Source: Algivirga pacifica
Lineage (GTDB): Bacteria > Bacteroidota > Bacteroidia > Cytophagales > Flammeovirgaceae
Assembly: GCF_039543525.1 (NCBI RefSeq)
Contig: NZ_BAABJX010000048.1
Location: 33,139-97,138 of the forward strand
Direction of reading: 5' to 3'
Length of the DNA: 64,000 nt
Position numbers and translations under genes: made by a program. Positions 35,209-43,512 of the stretch are shown one piece after another. Below the pieces are notes generated by a model. That model ran no database searches. It worked only from the letters and a program-made list of their open reading frames with translations, and was not told the DNA's origin. How positions within the stretch are numbered: position 1 is the stretch's first letter; every line of letters begins with the position of its first letter.

Positions 35209-36144
35209 TTAAGCCTCTTGCATGTTGTCCAATGCTTCCATCACCGCTCTTACGTGCTTACGTGACTCTTCCAACAATGCTTTCTCGTCTTCGTTAAGAT
35301 CAAGCTCGATTACTTTCTCAACACCATTTTTACCCAAGATTACTGGTACCCCTAGGTAGCAGTCCTCGATACCGTACTCTCCCTCTAGTTTGATACAAAC
35401 TGGGAATACACGTCTTTGGTCTTTTACGATCGCCTCTACCATTTGAGCAGCTGCAGAACCTGGTGCATACCAAGCTGAAGTACCCATTAGTTTTACTAGT
35501 TCACCACCACCGAATTTTGTTCTCTCGATGATTGCGTCAAGCTTGTCAGCGTCGATCATTTCTGTTACAGGGATACCTCCTACTGTAGTGTATCTTGGTA
35601 GTGGTACCATTGTATCACCGTGACCACCCATCAATACAGCCTGGATGTCTTTTGGAGATACGTTCAACTCCTCAGCAAGGAATGCTCTGTAACGTGCAGT
35701 ATCCAGGATACCTGCCATACCCATTACCTTTGTTCTTGGCAATTTCGATGAAAGGTGTGCTTGGTACGTCATTACGTCCAATGGGTTAGAAACAACGATG
35801 ATGATTGCCTCAGGTGAATGCTGGATCACGTTCTCAGTTACTGTCTTAACAATACCAGCATTTGTTTTGATTAGGTCATCACGAGACATACCCGGTTTAC
35901 GAGGCAAACCTGAAGTGATTACCACTACATCAGAACCTGCCGTCTTAGAATAATCATTCGTTGAACCTGTAGTTCTTGTATCGTACAAGTTGATTGGGGA
36001 TTTTTGCCAGATATCCAAGGCTTTACCTTCTGCAAATCCTTCTTTGATATCTACTAGAACTACTTCGTTTGCAATCTCTCTGTAAGCTAGTACGTCAGCG
36101 CAAGTTGCACCCACATTACCAGCACCTACAACAGTAACTTTCAT
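35209..36144 (-). CDS. mdh: Malate dehydrogenase (NAD-dependent, LDH-like type)
   Basis: 311 residues. Rossmann motif VVGAGNVGATCA at residues 5-16; D at the end of strand 2 (VLVDIKEG) predicts NAD preference; substrate arginines in GLPRKPGMSRDD; NPLDVMTYQ; catalytic His in GGHGDTMVPL. This is the LDH-like MDH group typical of Bacteroidota. Oxidises malate to oxaloacetate in the TCA cycle. Monocistronic with terminator. Confidence 0.97.
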   Translation of the reverse strand: MKVTVVGAGNVGATCADVLAYREIANEVVLVDIKEGFAEGKALDIWQKSPINLYDTRTTGSTNDYSKTAGSDVVVITSGLPRKPGMSRDDLIKTNAGIVKTVTENVIQHSPEAIIIVVSNPLDVMTYQAHLSSKLPRTKVMGMAGILDTARYRAFLAEELNVSPKDIQAVLMGGHGDTMVPLPRYTTVGGIPVTEMIDADKLDAIIERTKFGGGELVKLMGTSAWYAPGSAAAQMVEAIVKDQRRVFPVCIKLEGEYGIEDCYLGVPVILGKNGVEKVIELDLNEDEKALLEESRKHVRAVMEALDNMQEA

Positions 36145-36635
36145 ATGCTATTGATGTGTTTTTTTTGTGAAGGAATTTAATTATACCGCTAATATAAGGA
36201 AGGAAATCTTGTTTTTAAAAGACTAAGTTCAATGCTTTTTGGTAAGAATGATATTTGTTAATTAACAGAATTCTTATAACAATATACGGTAATGATTTCT
36301 TTATCAGTTTTTTACAAATTAAAAACAACGTCCCTCCGAGTTCTAAAAAGATTTCCGATTTGAAAAACTTTTTTTTGGTTGTGGCGAACGGGATAATTTT
36401 TTAGGGTAAATGCGGGATTTTATTGAGTGAAATCCTTGAGCGTGGACGCTCAAGTTATGAAATAAGTCGTAGTGTGGACACTACGACTAGCCTAGGCAGT
36501 GAGCAGTGAGCAGTGAGCCGTTAAAATTATGTAAAAAAGGTTGTAGCGTTTCCACTACAACCTTTTCTTCAAAAAGATAATCCTTTACCTTCTTTCTTTA
36601 CACTTCGTCGGAGCGACCACAAGGGGGTGCCCTTA
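36145..36635. other. Intergenic region with two REP-like hairpins
   Basis: About 490 bp between mdh and rocD. Two hairpins with TGGA loops at 36435-36454 (CTTGAGCG / CGCTCAAG) and 36467-36486 (TCGTAGTG / CACTACGA). Three copies of GCAGTGAG at about 36496-36517. The rest is AT-rich upstream sequence of mdh, which must contain its promoter. Confidence 0.7.
36533..36566 (-). terminator. Probable terminator of rocD
   Basis: AAAAGGTTGTAG and CTACAACCTTTT form a 12-bp stem with a T run in the leftward direction, 70 bp after the rocD stop. Confidence 0.8.
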
Positions 36636-37880
36636 CTACTTCTCGAAGCTCAAGATAGTCTTCTCAATAATATCGCAACAAGCATTCAACTGCTCTTCTG
36701 TGATTACCAAAGGAGGTGCGAAACGGATGATATTTCCATGTGTTGGCTTTGCCAACAAACCGTTCTCTTTCAAGGCTACACAGATATTCCAAGCCGTATC
36801 ACTATCTTCTGTATCGTTAATCACTACGGCATTTAGTAGTCCTTTACCTCTTACCAATGTTACCAAGTCAGATTTTTCAGACAACTCTCCCATACGCTTA
36901 CGGAACAATTGCCCCATCTTGTCGGCATTCTCCATCAAGTTCTCATCCTTGATCACTTGTAGCGCTTCCATTGCAACGACCATCGCCAATGGGTTACCTC
37001 CATAAGTAGATCCATGCTCTCCTGGCTTTAACACCATCATCACCTCATCGTTAGCCAACACTGCTGATACAGGATATGCTCCACCAGAGATGGCTTTACC
37101 CAAGATCAATAGGTCTGGTTTTACGTCTTCGTGATCAGAAGCCAGCATTTTACCGGTACGTGCCACTCCAGTTTGTACCTCGTCCATCATCAACAATACG
37201 TTGTGTTTCTTACACAACTCCTCTGCTTTCTTCAGGTAGCCCTCTTGAGGGACGTATACCCCTGCCTCTCCTTGAATAGGCTCGATCCAAAGACCTGCTA
37301 CGTTAGGGTTTTGTAACGCCTTATCCAATGCATCCAGATCATCGTAAGCAATCACTTCAAAACCTGGCATATATGGACCAAAGTTATTCTTTGCTACTGG
37401 GTCTGTCGATGCCGAAATAATTGTTGTCGTACGTCCGTGGAAGTTTCTTTCTACAGCTACAATTACTGCCTGATCCTCAGGAATATTCTTCTTGGTATAC
37501 CCCCATTTACGCACCAGTTTAATGGCTGTTTCATTGGCCTCTGCACCTGTATTCATGTACAACACTTTATCAAACCCGAAGTAATCGCAGATATACTTTT
37601 CTGCCACTCCTAGTTTATCCGAATAAAATGCTCTTGAAGTCAGTGTAAGTGTTTTCGCTTGCTCTATCAATGCATTGATGATACGAGGGTGACAATGCCC
37701 TTGATTCACGGCACTGTAAGCTGATAAGAAATCAAAATATTTCTTTCCTTCTACGTCCCATACATATACACCTTCTCCTTTTGACAAAACTACTGGCAAT
37801 GGATGATAATTGTGGGCCCCGTACTTGTCTTCTAATGCGATTGCTTCTTTTTCAGAAATCTGTTCCAAGATGTTACTCAT
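36636..37880 (-). CDS. rocD: Ornithine--oxo-acid aminotransferase
   Basis: 414 residues, class III PLP aminotransferase. It contains GVYVWDVEGKKYFDFLSAYSAVNQGHCHP, NTGAEANETAIKLVRKWGY, RNFHGRTTTIISAS, PIQGEAGVYVP, MDEVQTGVARTGK and the PLP lysine in LLILGKAISGG. The FLSAYSAVNQGH and GEHGSTYGGNPLA motifs are those of ornithine delta-aminotransferase rather than acetylornithine enzymes. It converts ornithine to glutamate semialdehyde in arginine/ornithine catabolism or proline synthesis. Confidence 0.95.
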   Translation of the reverse strand: MSNILEQISEKEAIALEDKYGAHNYHPLPVVLSKGEGVYVWDVEGKKYFDFLSAYSAVNQGHCHPRIINALIEQAKTLTLTSRAFYSDKLGVAEKYICDYFGFDKVLYMNTGAEANETAIKLVRKWGYTKKNIPEDQAVIVAVERNFHGRTTTIISASTDPVAKNNFGPYMPGFEVIAYDDLDALDKALQNPNVAGLWIEPIQGEAGVYVPQEGYLKKAEELCKKHNVLLMMDEVQTGVARTGKMLASDHEDVKPDLLILGKAISGGAYPVSAVLANDEVMMVLKPGEHGSTYGGNPLAMVVAMEALQVIKDENLMENADKMGQLFRKRMGELSEKSDLVTLVRGKGLLNAVVINDTEDSDTAWNICVALKENGLLAKPTHGNIIRFAPPLVITEEQLNACCDIIEKTILSFEK

Positions 37881-38393
37881 AATGTTTGTCTATTTGTTTT
37901 CTGATGGCTTGATGTCATATGGTTGTATGGCCACCTAATGGTTGTATGTGATTAAATAGTCAATGAAACTACGATTAGTCTCTGTCTTATAACAAGAAAA
38001 AAAATTGTACTATTCCACTAACCGATACAATATTAAGTATTATTTAATAATTGCAAAAAATTAGAATGTCAAATAAAAACATCTCCAAATAAGTCTGTAT
38101 TCATTGAACGGAATGACATTCTGGAATCTATTCAATTACTAAACACTAACGCAATATTGTTAAATTATTAACCTTAGTCAATATATTTGTTTATTTTTTA
38201 ACAAGATGTAAGTGCAATAGTAGAGGAAGAAAAAATAACATCCTTTATCCTTTATCCTTTATCCTTTATCCTTTATCCTTTATCCTTTATCCTTTATCCT
38301 TTATCCATAACAACCGAAAACAAAAAAGAGAAATAAAGAATGCCCCCACTCTTTATTCCTCATTTTTCATTCTTCATTCTTCATTACCCCCCC
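37881..38393. other. Intergenic region with heptamer array
   Basis: About 510 bp between rocD (leftward) and the SixA-like gene (leftward). Very AT-rich 5' part (rocD promoter region), the TTTATCC array at 38244-38306, and low-complexity TTCATTCTTCATT near 38360-38385. No coding frame. Confidence 0.75.
38244..38306. repeat. Tandem heptamer array, (TTTATCC)9
   Basis: Nine perfect copies of a 7-bp unit with no interruption. The unit shares TTATC with the TTATCGG array at 47821. No coding frame uses it. Confidence 0.97.
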
Positions 38394-38879
38394 TCATCCC
38401 ATTCCTTCCATTGATTTAATCTCCCCTAAGCCCTGCATGATTTCCTCCCAACCACTTACGTCAAATTGTACTTGTACGCAGCCAGAGGTTGGAAAATGAA
38501 TTCCTTCTTCGCAAGTGATAAACTCCAGAAAGTGAGTCAATGCAGGATTATGTCCAACAATTCCCACCACATTTTCCTGATCATTCAGTTGACAAAGAAA
38601 TCGGTACAAGCTAGCTGCAGAACTATTGTAAATCATGGGTACCTCTTCCATAATGCCTGTGGATAAACTCATTTGTTCCTGTAGGAGTTCGGCTGTTTGT
38701 GTAGTCCTTAACGCTGGACTAAAGTATAGTTTATCAAAATGAACTTTCTTTTGCTTTAGTGCTCCTCCCAAACGAGTGGCATCAAAAATACCTTTTTGGG
38801 AAAGCGTCCTTTCAAAGTCAGAAAACCCTGAAAAGACTTTTTCAGCCTTGGCATGACGGATGAGGTATACTTGTTTCAT
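38394..38879 (-). CDS. SixA-like histidine phosphatase
   Basis: 161 residues. The catalytic motif YLIRHAKAEK has His at residue 8 or so; FDKLYFSPALRTTQTAELL and GIVGHNPALTHFLEFI (second catalytic His) complete the histidine-phosphatase core. Length and RHAKA motif match SixA, a phosphohistidine phosphatase. The target phosphohistidine protein is not indicated. Followed by no obvious partner, preceded at 16 bp by the membrane protein gene, so possibly co-transcribed with it. Confidence 0.9.
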   Translation of the reverse strand: MKQVYLIRHAKAEKVFSGFSDFERTLSQKGIFDATRLGGALKQKKVHFDKLYFSPALRTTQTAELLQEQMSLSTGIMEEVPMIYNSSAASLYRFLCQLNDQENVVGIVGHNPALTHFLEFITCEEGIHFPTSGCVQVQFDVSGWEEIMQGLGEIKSMEGMG

Positions 38880-38894
38880 AATTATGGTTATAAT

Positions 38895-39356
38895 TTATGG
38901 ATTATTGCTTGCTGGAGAAGGCAAGGAATCCTGCACTGGCAGACGCTTTTGCTCTTCCTCCATATCGTAGATAATATCAGTGATAAAATAACGGGTATCC
39001 CCCCTCCAGAAAAACTTGGTGTACAACTCTTTGTATCTCAATTGTACCCTCTTATTTTTCAAGGAAGCTTTTTCAAGTTGTTGAATCAACTCATCACTTC
39101 CCTTGTCTACAGAGAAATACCATACCGAAGACATAGAGCCCTTCTTGTTGTAGGTATCGATCCCTTCTACATTCAAGGTGCCTTCATAAGTTTTTAATAA
39201 AACTCCTTTTTTACTCATCTTCATCACCACTCCGGAACGGGAACCTTCGCTATAAGGTACATTGTATAAGAAGAGGAATACTCCTAGTCCCAATACTACC
39301 AAACCCAAAATGGTTATCCCAACAATTTTTTTAAATGTCGCCATTGCTTTCTTCAT
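38895..39356 (-). CDS. Membrane-anchored hypothetical protein
   Basis: 153 residues. One N-terminal transmembrane helix (IVGITILGLVVLGLGVFLFLY), then an extracytoplasmic domain starting YSEGSRSGVVMKMSKKGVLLKTYEGTLN, a pattern seen in a widespread Bacteroidota family that is often misannotated as 6-phosphogluconate dehydrogenase. Ends in a disordered acidic/proline tail. Located 15 bp before the SixA-like gene. Confidence 0.78.
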   Translation of the reverse strand: MKKAMATFKKIVGITILGLVVLGLGVFLFLYNVPYSEGSRSGVVMKMSKKGVLLKTYEGTLNVEGIDTYNKKGSMSSVWYFSVDKGSDELIQQLEKASLKNKRVQLRYKELYTKFFWRGDTRYFITDIIYDMEEEQKRLPVQDSLPSPASNNP

Positions 39357-39527
39357 TTTATTAGAGTAATACTATTTTTCTATCACAAAATACCAACATA
39401 AGGTGGTAAATAGCATTAAAGTGATAAAAAAATATCCAATAAATGACATTTGTCTCTGAAAAACCCTAAAGACATTATGTACCTTGCTGCATCAAATCTA
39501 TACAGTTAAACAATAAAGAATAATCTT

Positions 39528-41372
39528 ATGCAAACATTACGCCTCACACTGGGTGTTTTGGGAATTTTTACAATTCTCCAACTCTCCAGTTGCAGCAAAA
39601 ACGACCAAGCGCAAACTGAGAACAATACTACTGAAAAGATGGCAGAGGATGAGAAAGGACATAAATTTGTTGTCTACCAAATGATGACCCGCCTTTTTGG
39701 TAACACCAATACTACGAATGTTCCTTGGGGTACACTTAAAGAAAATGGCGTCGGAAAGTTTAATGATATTAATGATAAAGCGTTACAAGGAATCAAGGAT
39801 CTGGGTGCCACACACGTATGGTATACTGGAGTCATTGAACATGCAGTAATTACTGATTACACAAAATTTGACATTCCTTTGGATGATGCTGACGTGGTAA
39901 AAGGACGTGCAGGATCCCCTTATGCCATCAAGGATTACTATGACGTCAACCCTGATATGGCCGTTGAGGTACCTAATAGAATGAAAGAATTCGAAAGCCT
40001 GATTCAACGTACACACGATAACGGGCTTAAGGTACTCATCGACTTTGTTCCTAACCACGTAGCCAGAGACTACCACTCTGATGTAAAGCCGGAAGGTGTC
40101 GAAGATTTCGGAGCAACAGACAATACAACTGTTGGCTTTGATCCGCAAAATAACTTCTATTATATCGCTGGAGAAGATTTCAAAGTTCCATCCAACTATA
40201 AGCCATTGGGAGGAAAACCTTTCCCTACTGCCGATGGAAAATTCAAGGAATCCCCTGCCAAAGTATCTGGAAATGGTGCCGTAACGGCGCAACCAAGTGA
40301 GCACGATTGGTTTGAGACTGTTCGTTTGAACTATGGTGTCAATCACTTGGAAAATGCCAGCAAGCATTTTGACCCTGTACCATCCACTTGGAAAAAGACT
40401 TTGGAGATCCTTACTTATTGGACAAACAAAGGAGTAGATGGCTTCCGTTGTGATATGGCTGAGATGGTACCCGTAGAGTTCTGGGGATGGATGATTCCTC
40501 AAATTCAGAAGATTAATCCTGATATTATCTTTATTGCTGAGATCTATAATCCTAATGCTTACCGTGACTATATTCACGAAGGTAAGTTTGATTACTTATA
40601 CGATAAAGTGGGTATGTATGACTCTTTGAGAGCTGTGATGTCACACCGTGATGGATCAACGGCGGAGCACTTCACTCAGGTATGGAAAGGTATGGAAGAT
40701 ATCAATAACCATATGCTTCGCTTCTTGGAGAATCATGATGAGCAGCGTATTGCCTCTCCAGATTTCGCAGGTACTGCAAAAGCTGGTATTCCTGGTATGA
40801 CCGTAAGTGCTACTTTAGGTACTGGTCCTGTAATGATTTACTTCGGACAAGAAGTAGGTGAGCCGGGCAAAGGAGCTTCTGGATTTAGCAATGATGATGG
40901 ACGTACGACTATTTTTGATTACTGGGGAGTTCCAGAACACCAAAAATGGGTCAATGGACATCAATATGATGGAGGACAATTATCTGAAGAGCAAAAAGAA
41001 CTAAGAGCCTTCTATACACAATTGATGAAGGTTACCATGGAAGAAAAAGCACTTCAAGATGGGGAGTTGATTGACTTACAACCAATCAATCTTGACAATC
41101 CTTCTTATGACACTAAATATGTCTACAGCTATATTCGTCTTCATGACAAAGAGGAAGCTGTACTTGTTGTGACCAACTTTAGTGATGAAGCAAAGGAAGC
41201 ACATATTGTCATTCCTGACGACATTCAAAAAACTATGAAGAAGAAAGATGCCAGCACAATTCAAGATCTTTTGGGTAACACCCAGCTTGGTATTGATCTG
41301 GAGGAAGCAAGCACCAAAGGTATTAAGATGGAAATCCCTGCTTATGGGGCTTACATCTTTAAGCTGTACTAA
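39528..41372 (+). CDS. GH13 alpha-amylase family lipoprotein
   Basis: 614 residues with a lipoprotein signal (ILQLSSC, Cys about 23). The GH13 regions are present: VLIDFVPNHV (I), GFRCDMAEM with the nucleophile Asp (II), FIAEIYNP with the acid/base Glu (III) and LENHDEQR with the third Asp (IV). A C-terminal beta domain starts around residue 530 (KYVYSYIRLHDKEEAVLVVTNFSDEAKEAHI). Surface or periplasmic alpha-glucan hydrolase. There is no SusC/SusD nearby, unlike classic starch loci. Confidence 0.93.
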   Translation: MQTLRLTLGVLGIFTILQLSSCSKNDQAQTENNTTEKMAEDEKGHKFVVYQMMTRLFGNTNTTNVPWGTLKENGVGKFNDINDKALQGIKDLGATHVWYTGVIEHAVITDYTKFDIPLDDADVVKGRAGSPYAIKDYYDVNPDMAVEVPNRMKEFESLIQRTHDNGLKVLIDFVPNHVARDYHSDVKPEGVEDFGATDNTTVGFDPQNNFYYIAGEDFKVPSNYKPLGGKPFPTADGKFKESPAKVSGNGAVTAQPSEHDWFETVRLNYGVNHLENASKHFDPVPSTWKKTLEILTYWTNKGVDGFRCDMAEMVPVEFWGWMIPQIQKINPDIIFIAEIYNPNAYRDYIHEGKFDYLYDKVGMYDSLRAVMSHRDGSTAEHFTQVWKGMEDINNHMLRFLENHDEQRIASPDFAGTAKAGIPGMTVSATLGTGPVMIYFGQEVGEPGKGASGFSNDDGRTTIFDYWGVPEHQKWVNGHQYDGGQLSEEQKELRAFYTQLMKVTMEEKALQDGELIDLQPINLDNPSYDTKYVYSYIRLHDKEEAVLVVTNFSDEAKEAHIVIPDDIQKTMKKKDASTIQDLLGNTQLGIDLEEASTKGIKMEIPAYGAYIFKLY

Positions 41373-41422
41373 CCTGTTGAGAAGTTGAGTGGTGCTTTGC
41401 ACCTCTCAACAACGCTTGCGTT

Positions 41423-41452
41423 ACTCAACCAGCCACGCAAGTGGCCTCAACA
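41423..41452. repeat. 30-bp element with GCC-GGC hairpin, copy 1
   Basis: ACTCAACCAGCC...GGCCTCAACA; matches 58831-58860 with two compensating changes that keep the stem (GCCACGCAAGTGGC versus GCCGCGCAAGCGGC). Confidence 0.85.
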
Positions 41453-41493
41453 AAAAAAGGAGGTTGCTGTAGAAACAGCAACCTCCTTTTTTT
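41452..41493. terminator. Bidirectional terminator
   Basis: AAAAAAAGGAGGTTGCTG pairs with CAGCAACCTCCTTTTTTT around a 6-nt loop, between the convergent GH13 and DUF3127 genes. Confidence 0.95.
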
Positions 41494-41507
41494 AAGTTAT
41501 TCTTTCC

Positions 41508-41876
41508 TTAGAATGGCAACTCTCCACCTGTATCACCTCCAACGGGTGGTGGCGGTGGTGGTACGTCATCCGACATTGGACTCTGTGCCGAAGGGGCCTC
41601 TACACCACTTACTCTCCAAGCTTCAATATTGGTAAAGTAGATCGTCTGTCCATCTTTTTGATAAGGTCTACCCTTAAGATCAAAGGATACCATAATTTCC
41701 TGACCTACCTGATAGTTATCGATTAAAGCGCAACGATCTTGCGTCAGCTGCATTTTAATAAACTGAGGATACATTCCACTTTGAACCTCAATCACAAACT
41801 CTCTTTTCTTAAACTTCTCTGAGATTTGCTGTTCTGGATAAATTACTTCCAGTTTCCCTCTAACTTCAAATGACAT
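41508..41876 (-). CDS. DUF3127 protein (OB-fold, single-strand-binding-like)
   Basis: 122 residues. MSFEVRGKLEVIYPEQQISEKFKKREFVIEV and GRPYQKDGQTIYFTNIEAWRV are the DUF3127 signature. The family has an OB-like fold and was proposed to bind nucleic acid, but its function is unproven. The C-terminus has a proline run (PPPPPPVGGDTGGELPF) ending in an acidic-aromatic tip reminiscent of SSB tails. Monocistronic. Confidence 0.9.
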   Translation of the reverse strand: MSFEVRGKLEVIYPEQQISEKFKKREFVIEVQSGMYPQFIKMQLTQDRCALIDNYQVGQEIMVSFDLKGRPYQKDGQTIYFTNIEAWRVSGVEAPSAQSPMSDDVPPPPPPVGGDTGGELPF

Positions 41877-42414
41877 ATAAAATAATCTTCAATAATTGAT
41901 GATAGATGTGCAATGCTAAACGATGCGTTCTTTCGATCACATCGATCATGACATTTTTTTGGGTCACCCCAATAAGGATTCGAAAATACGGATAATTCAA
42001 CTAGTATAAAACCTAAACCTCAAATATTACAACCTCTCTTCTACAGTAGAAAGCTACTGACTTCTTTTGATGAAAAAATAAATGTGATCGTTTTTTGAGC
42101 TACACTTCGTTAAACCCCAATAAAAAAGCACATCCTACCTCTCTTCTTATGATACTATATTATTCCTTAAATAATCCCATACCTACTATCAATTAAGGAG
42201 TTAAACGTTATCAAATATTATTTTTAACATAAAACACATCGATTATTCTCAACGCAAACTCCCTACCCTTTTACAATCTTACACTTGTCGTGATTTCCTA
42301 AACTTCTCCTCCATATGCTTTTTATGTAATATAGGTTAACGTAAGGAACAAGCAAGAGATCAAATCATGCTCCTAACCCATCAACATTTTGTTCAATCCA
42401 TTATTATCATTCTG
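41877..42414. other. Intergenic region, nothing recognised
   Basis: About 540 bp, AT-rich, between divergent DUF3127 and lipoprotein genes. No repeat, hairpin or small frame that I can support. Confidence 0.5.
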
Positions 42415-43419
42415 ATGAAAAGAATTTCAACCTTATTCAGTCTACTTATTCTGGGCGTGCTTATCATTGGCTGTAACTCAGATAAAGATGCCAATAAACT
42501 GCTTCCTACAATGGAAAGCTATCAAGGCAGCTCTTCCACAATTGACCTATCTTATATCTACACAGAAGGTTTATTGACCGAACAGATCATTACAGCAGGT
42601 GGCAGTCAACTTGGCCGCAGAGTCTTCACTTACAACGATGACAACAAAATTGACACCTATACGCTTTATCTACAGTTCCAAAGTGGTGAAGAAGCTTTCA
42701 CAGAGTATGCATACGAATACAGCAACGGACAAGTTGACCGTATTTTAGTGAGTTACTGGGATGTGCTTTTCGAAGAAACGGAAGATCCTGAGCCTGCAGC
42801 TTCTGCAGCTATTAGAGAGCAATTCAGTCATTTAGCTTCTCCTTCTTCTCCAGAGCTGGAAAAGCAATGGGAGAAAATCAATGATCTACGCAGTAATATG
42901 AGAACAACGGGTGTCACACCTGTCATGTACCTGAACTTCAATTATGATAATGAGAATATGATGACTGGGTATAGCCTAAATTGGGCTGATGACCAAAATT
43001 CTGCTATTCTAAATACCCTTGTTACGCTAGATCCTAATGGAAACATCGACTACATCAGTATACAAGACCTAGACGATATTCCTGTATTTGAGTTTCTTAA
43101 CTCTTATGATACGGAGCAGAGCCATCAGTGGGCAGCGTTGGAAGAGCTTGGTCCTATTGATATCCTAAGTACGGAAGCACTATATATCAATTTATCAGTA
43201 TTGGATATTCCAACCTTCTTGTTAATCTACGTTCCTACTTCCTACCAAAATGCATTAACTGCTAAAACAACTGTCAGTAATATCCCTCAACTATTTGCTA
43301 ACCAGTCTATCATTTACAGCAATGGGTATAATGACAGTGGTTTCCCTAACTTAATTGAAGTAGCTCCTAAAGCTTCCCCTACTAATATTATCCTTACGCA
43401 GAGTATCACTTATGAGTAA
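42415..43419 (+). CDS. Hypothetical lipoprotein
   Basis: 334 residues from the ATG at 42415. Lipoprotein signal (MKRISTLFSLLILGVLIIGC, Cys 20). Contains YD-like segments (RRVFTYNDDNKIDTYTLYLQ, YAYEYSNGQVDRILVSYWD, YLNFNYDNENMMTGYSLNW) of the kind seen in surface lipoproteins whose strands report string-like beta repeats. No family recognised with certainty. Followed by a terminator. Confidence 0.68.
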   Translation: MKRISTLFSLLILGVLIIGCNSDKDANKLLPTMESYQGSSSTIDLSYIYTEGLLTEQIITAGGSQLGRRVFTYNDDNKIDTYTLYLQFQSGEEAFTEYAYEYSNGQVDRILVSYWDVLFEETEDPEPAASAAIREQFSHLASPSSPELEKQWEKINDLRSNMRTTGVTPVMYLNFNYDNENMMTGYSLNWADDQNSAILNTLVTLDPNGNIDYISIQDLDDIPVFEFLNSYDTEQSHQWAALEELGPIDILSTEALYINLSVLDIPTFLLIYVPTSYQNALTAKTTVSNIPQLFANQSIIYSNGYNDSGFPNLIEVAPKASPTNIILTQSITYE

Positions 43420-43464
43420 TCGACAGTATAGATTTTAAAGACAACGCTTTTTAAAGCTAGAAAA

Positions 43465-43510
43465 ATGAGTCATCCCATATTAACATTTAAGGGATGACTC
43501 ATGTTTTTTA
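43465..43510. terminator. Terminator between convergent genes
   Basis: ATGAGTCATCCC pairs with GGGATGACTCAT; a T run follows on the plus strand and an A run precedes it, so it can act both ways. Confidence 0.9.
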
Positions 43511-43512
43511 TT

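Noticed and set aside
38181..38190. ATATATTTG promoter-like sequence on the plus strand
   Set aside because: No plus-strand gene follows within 1 kb; the region is simply AT-rich.
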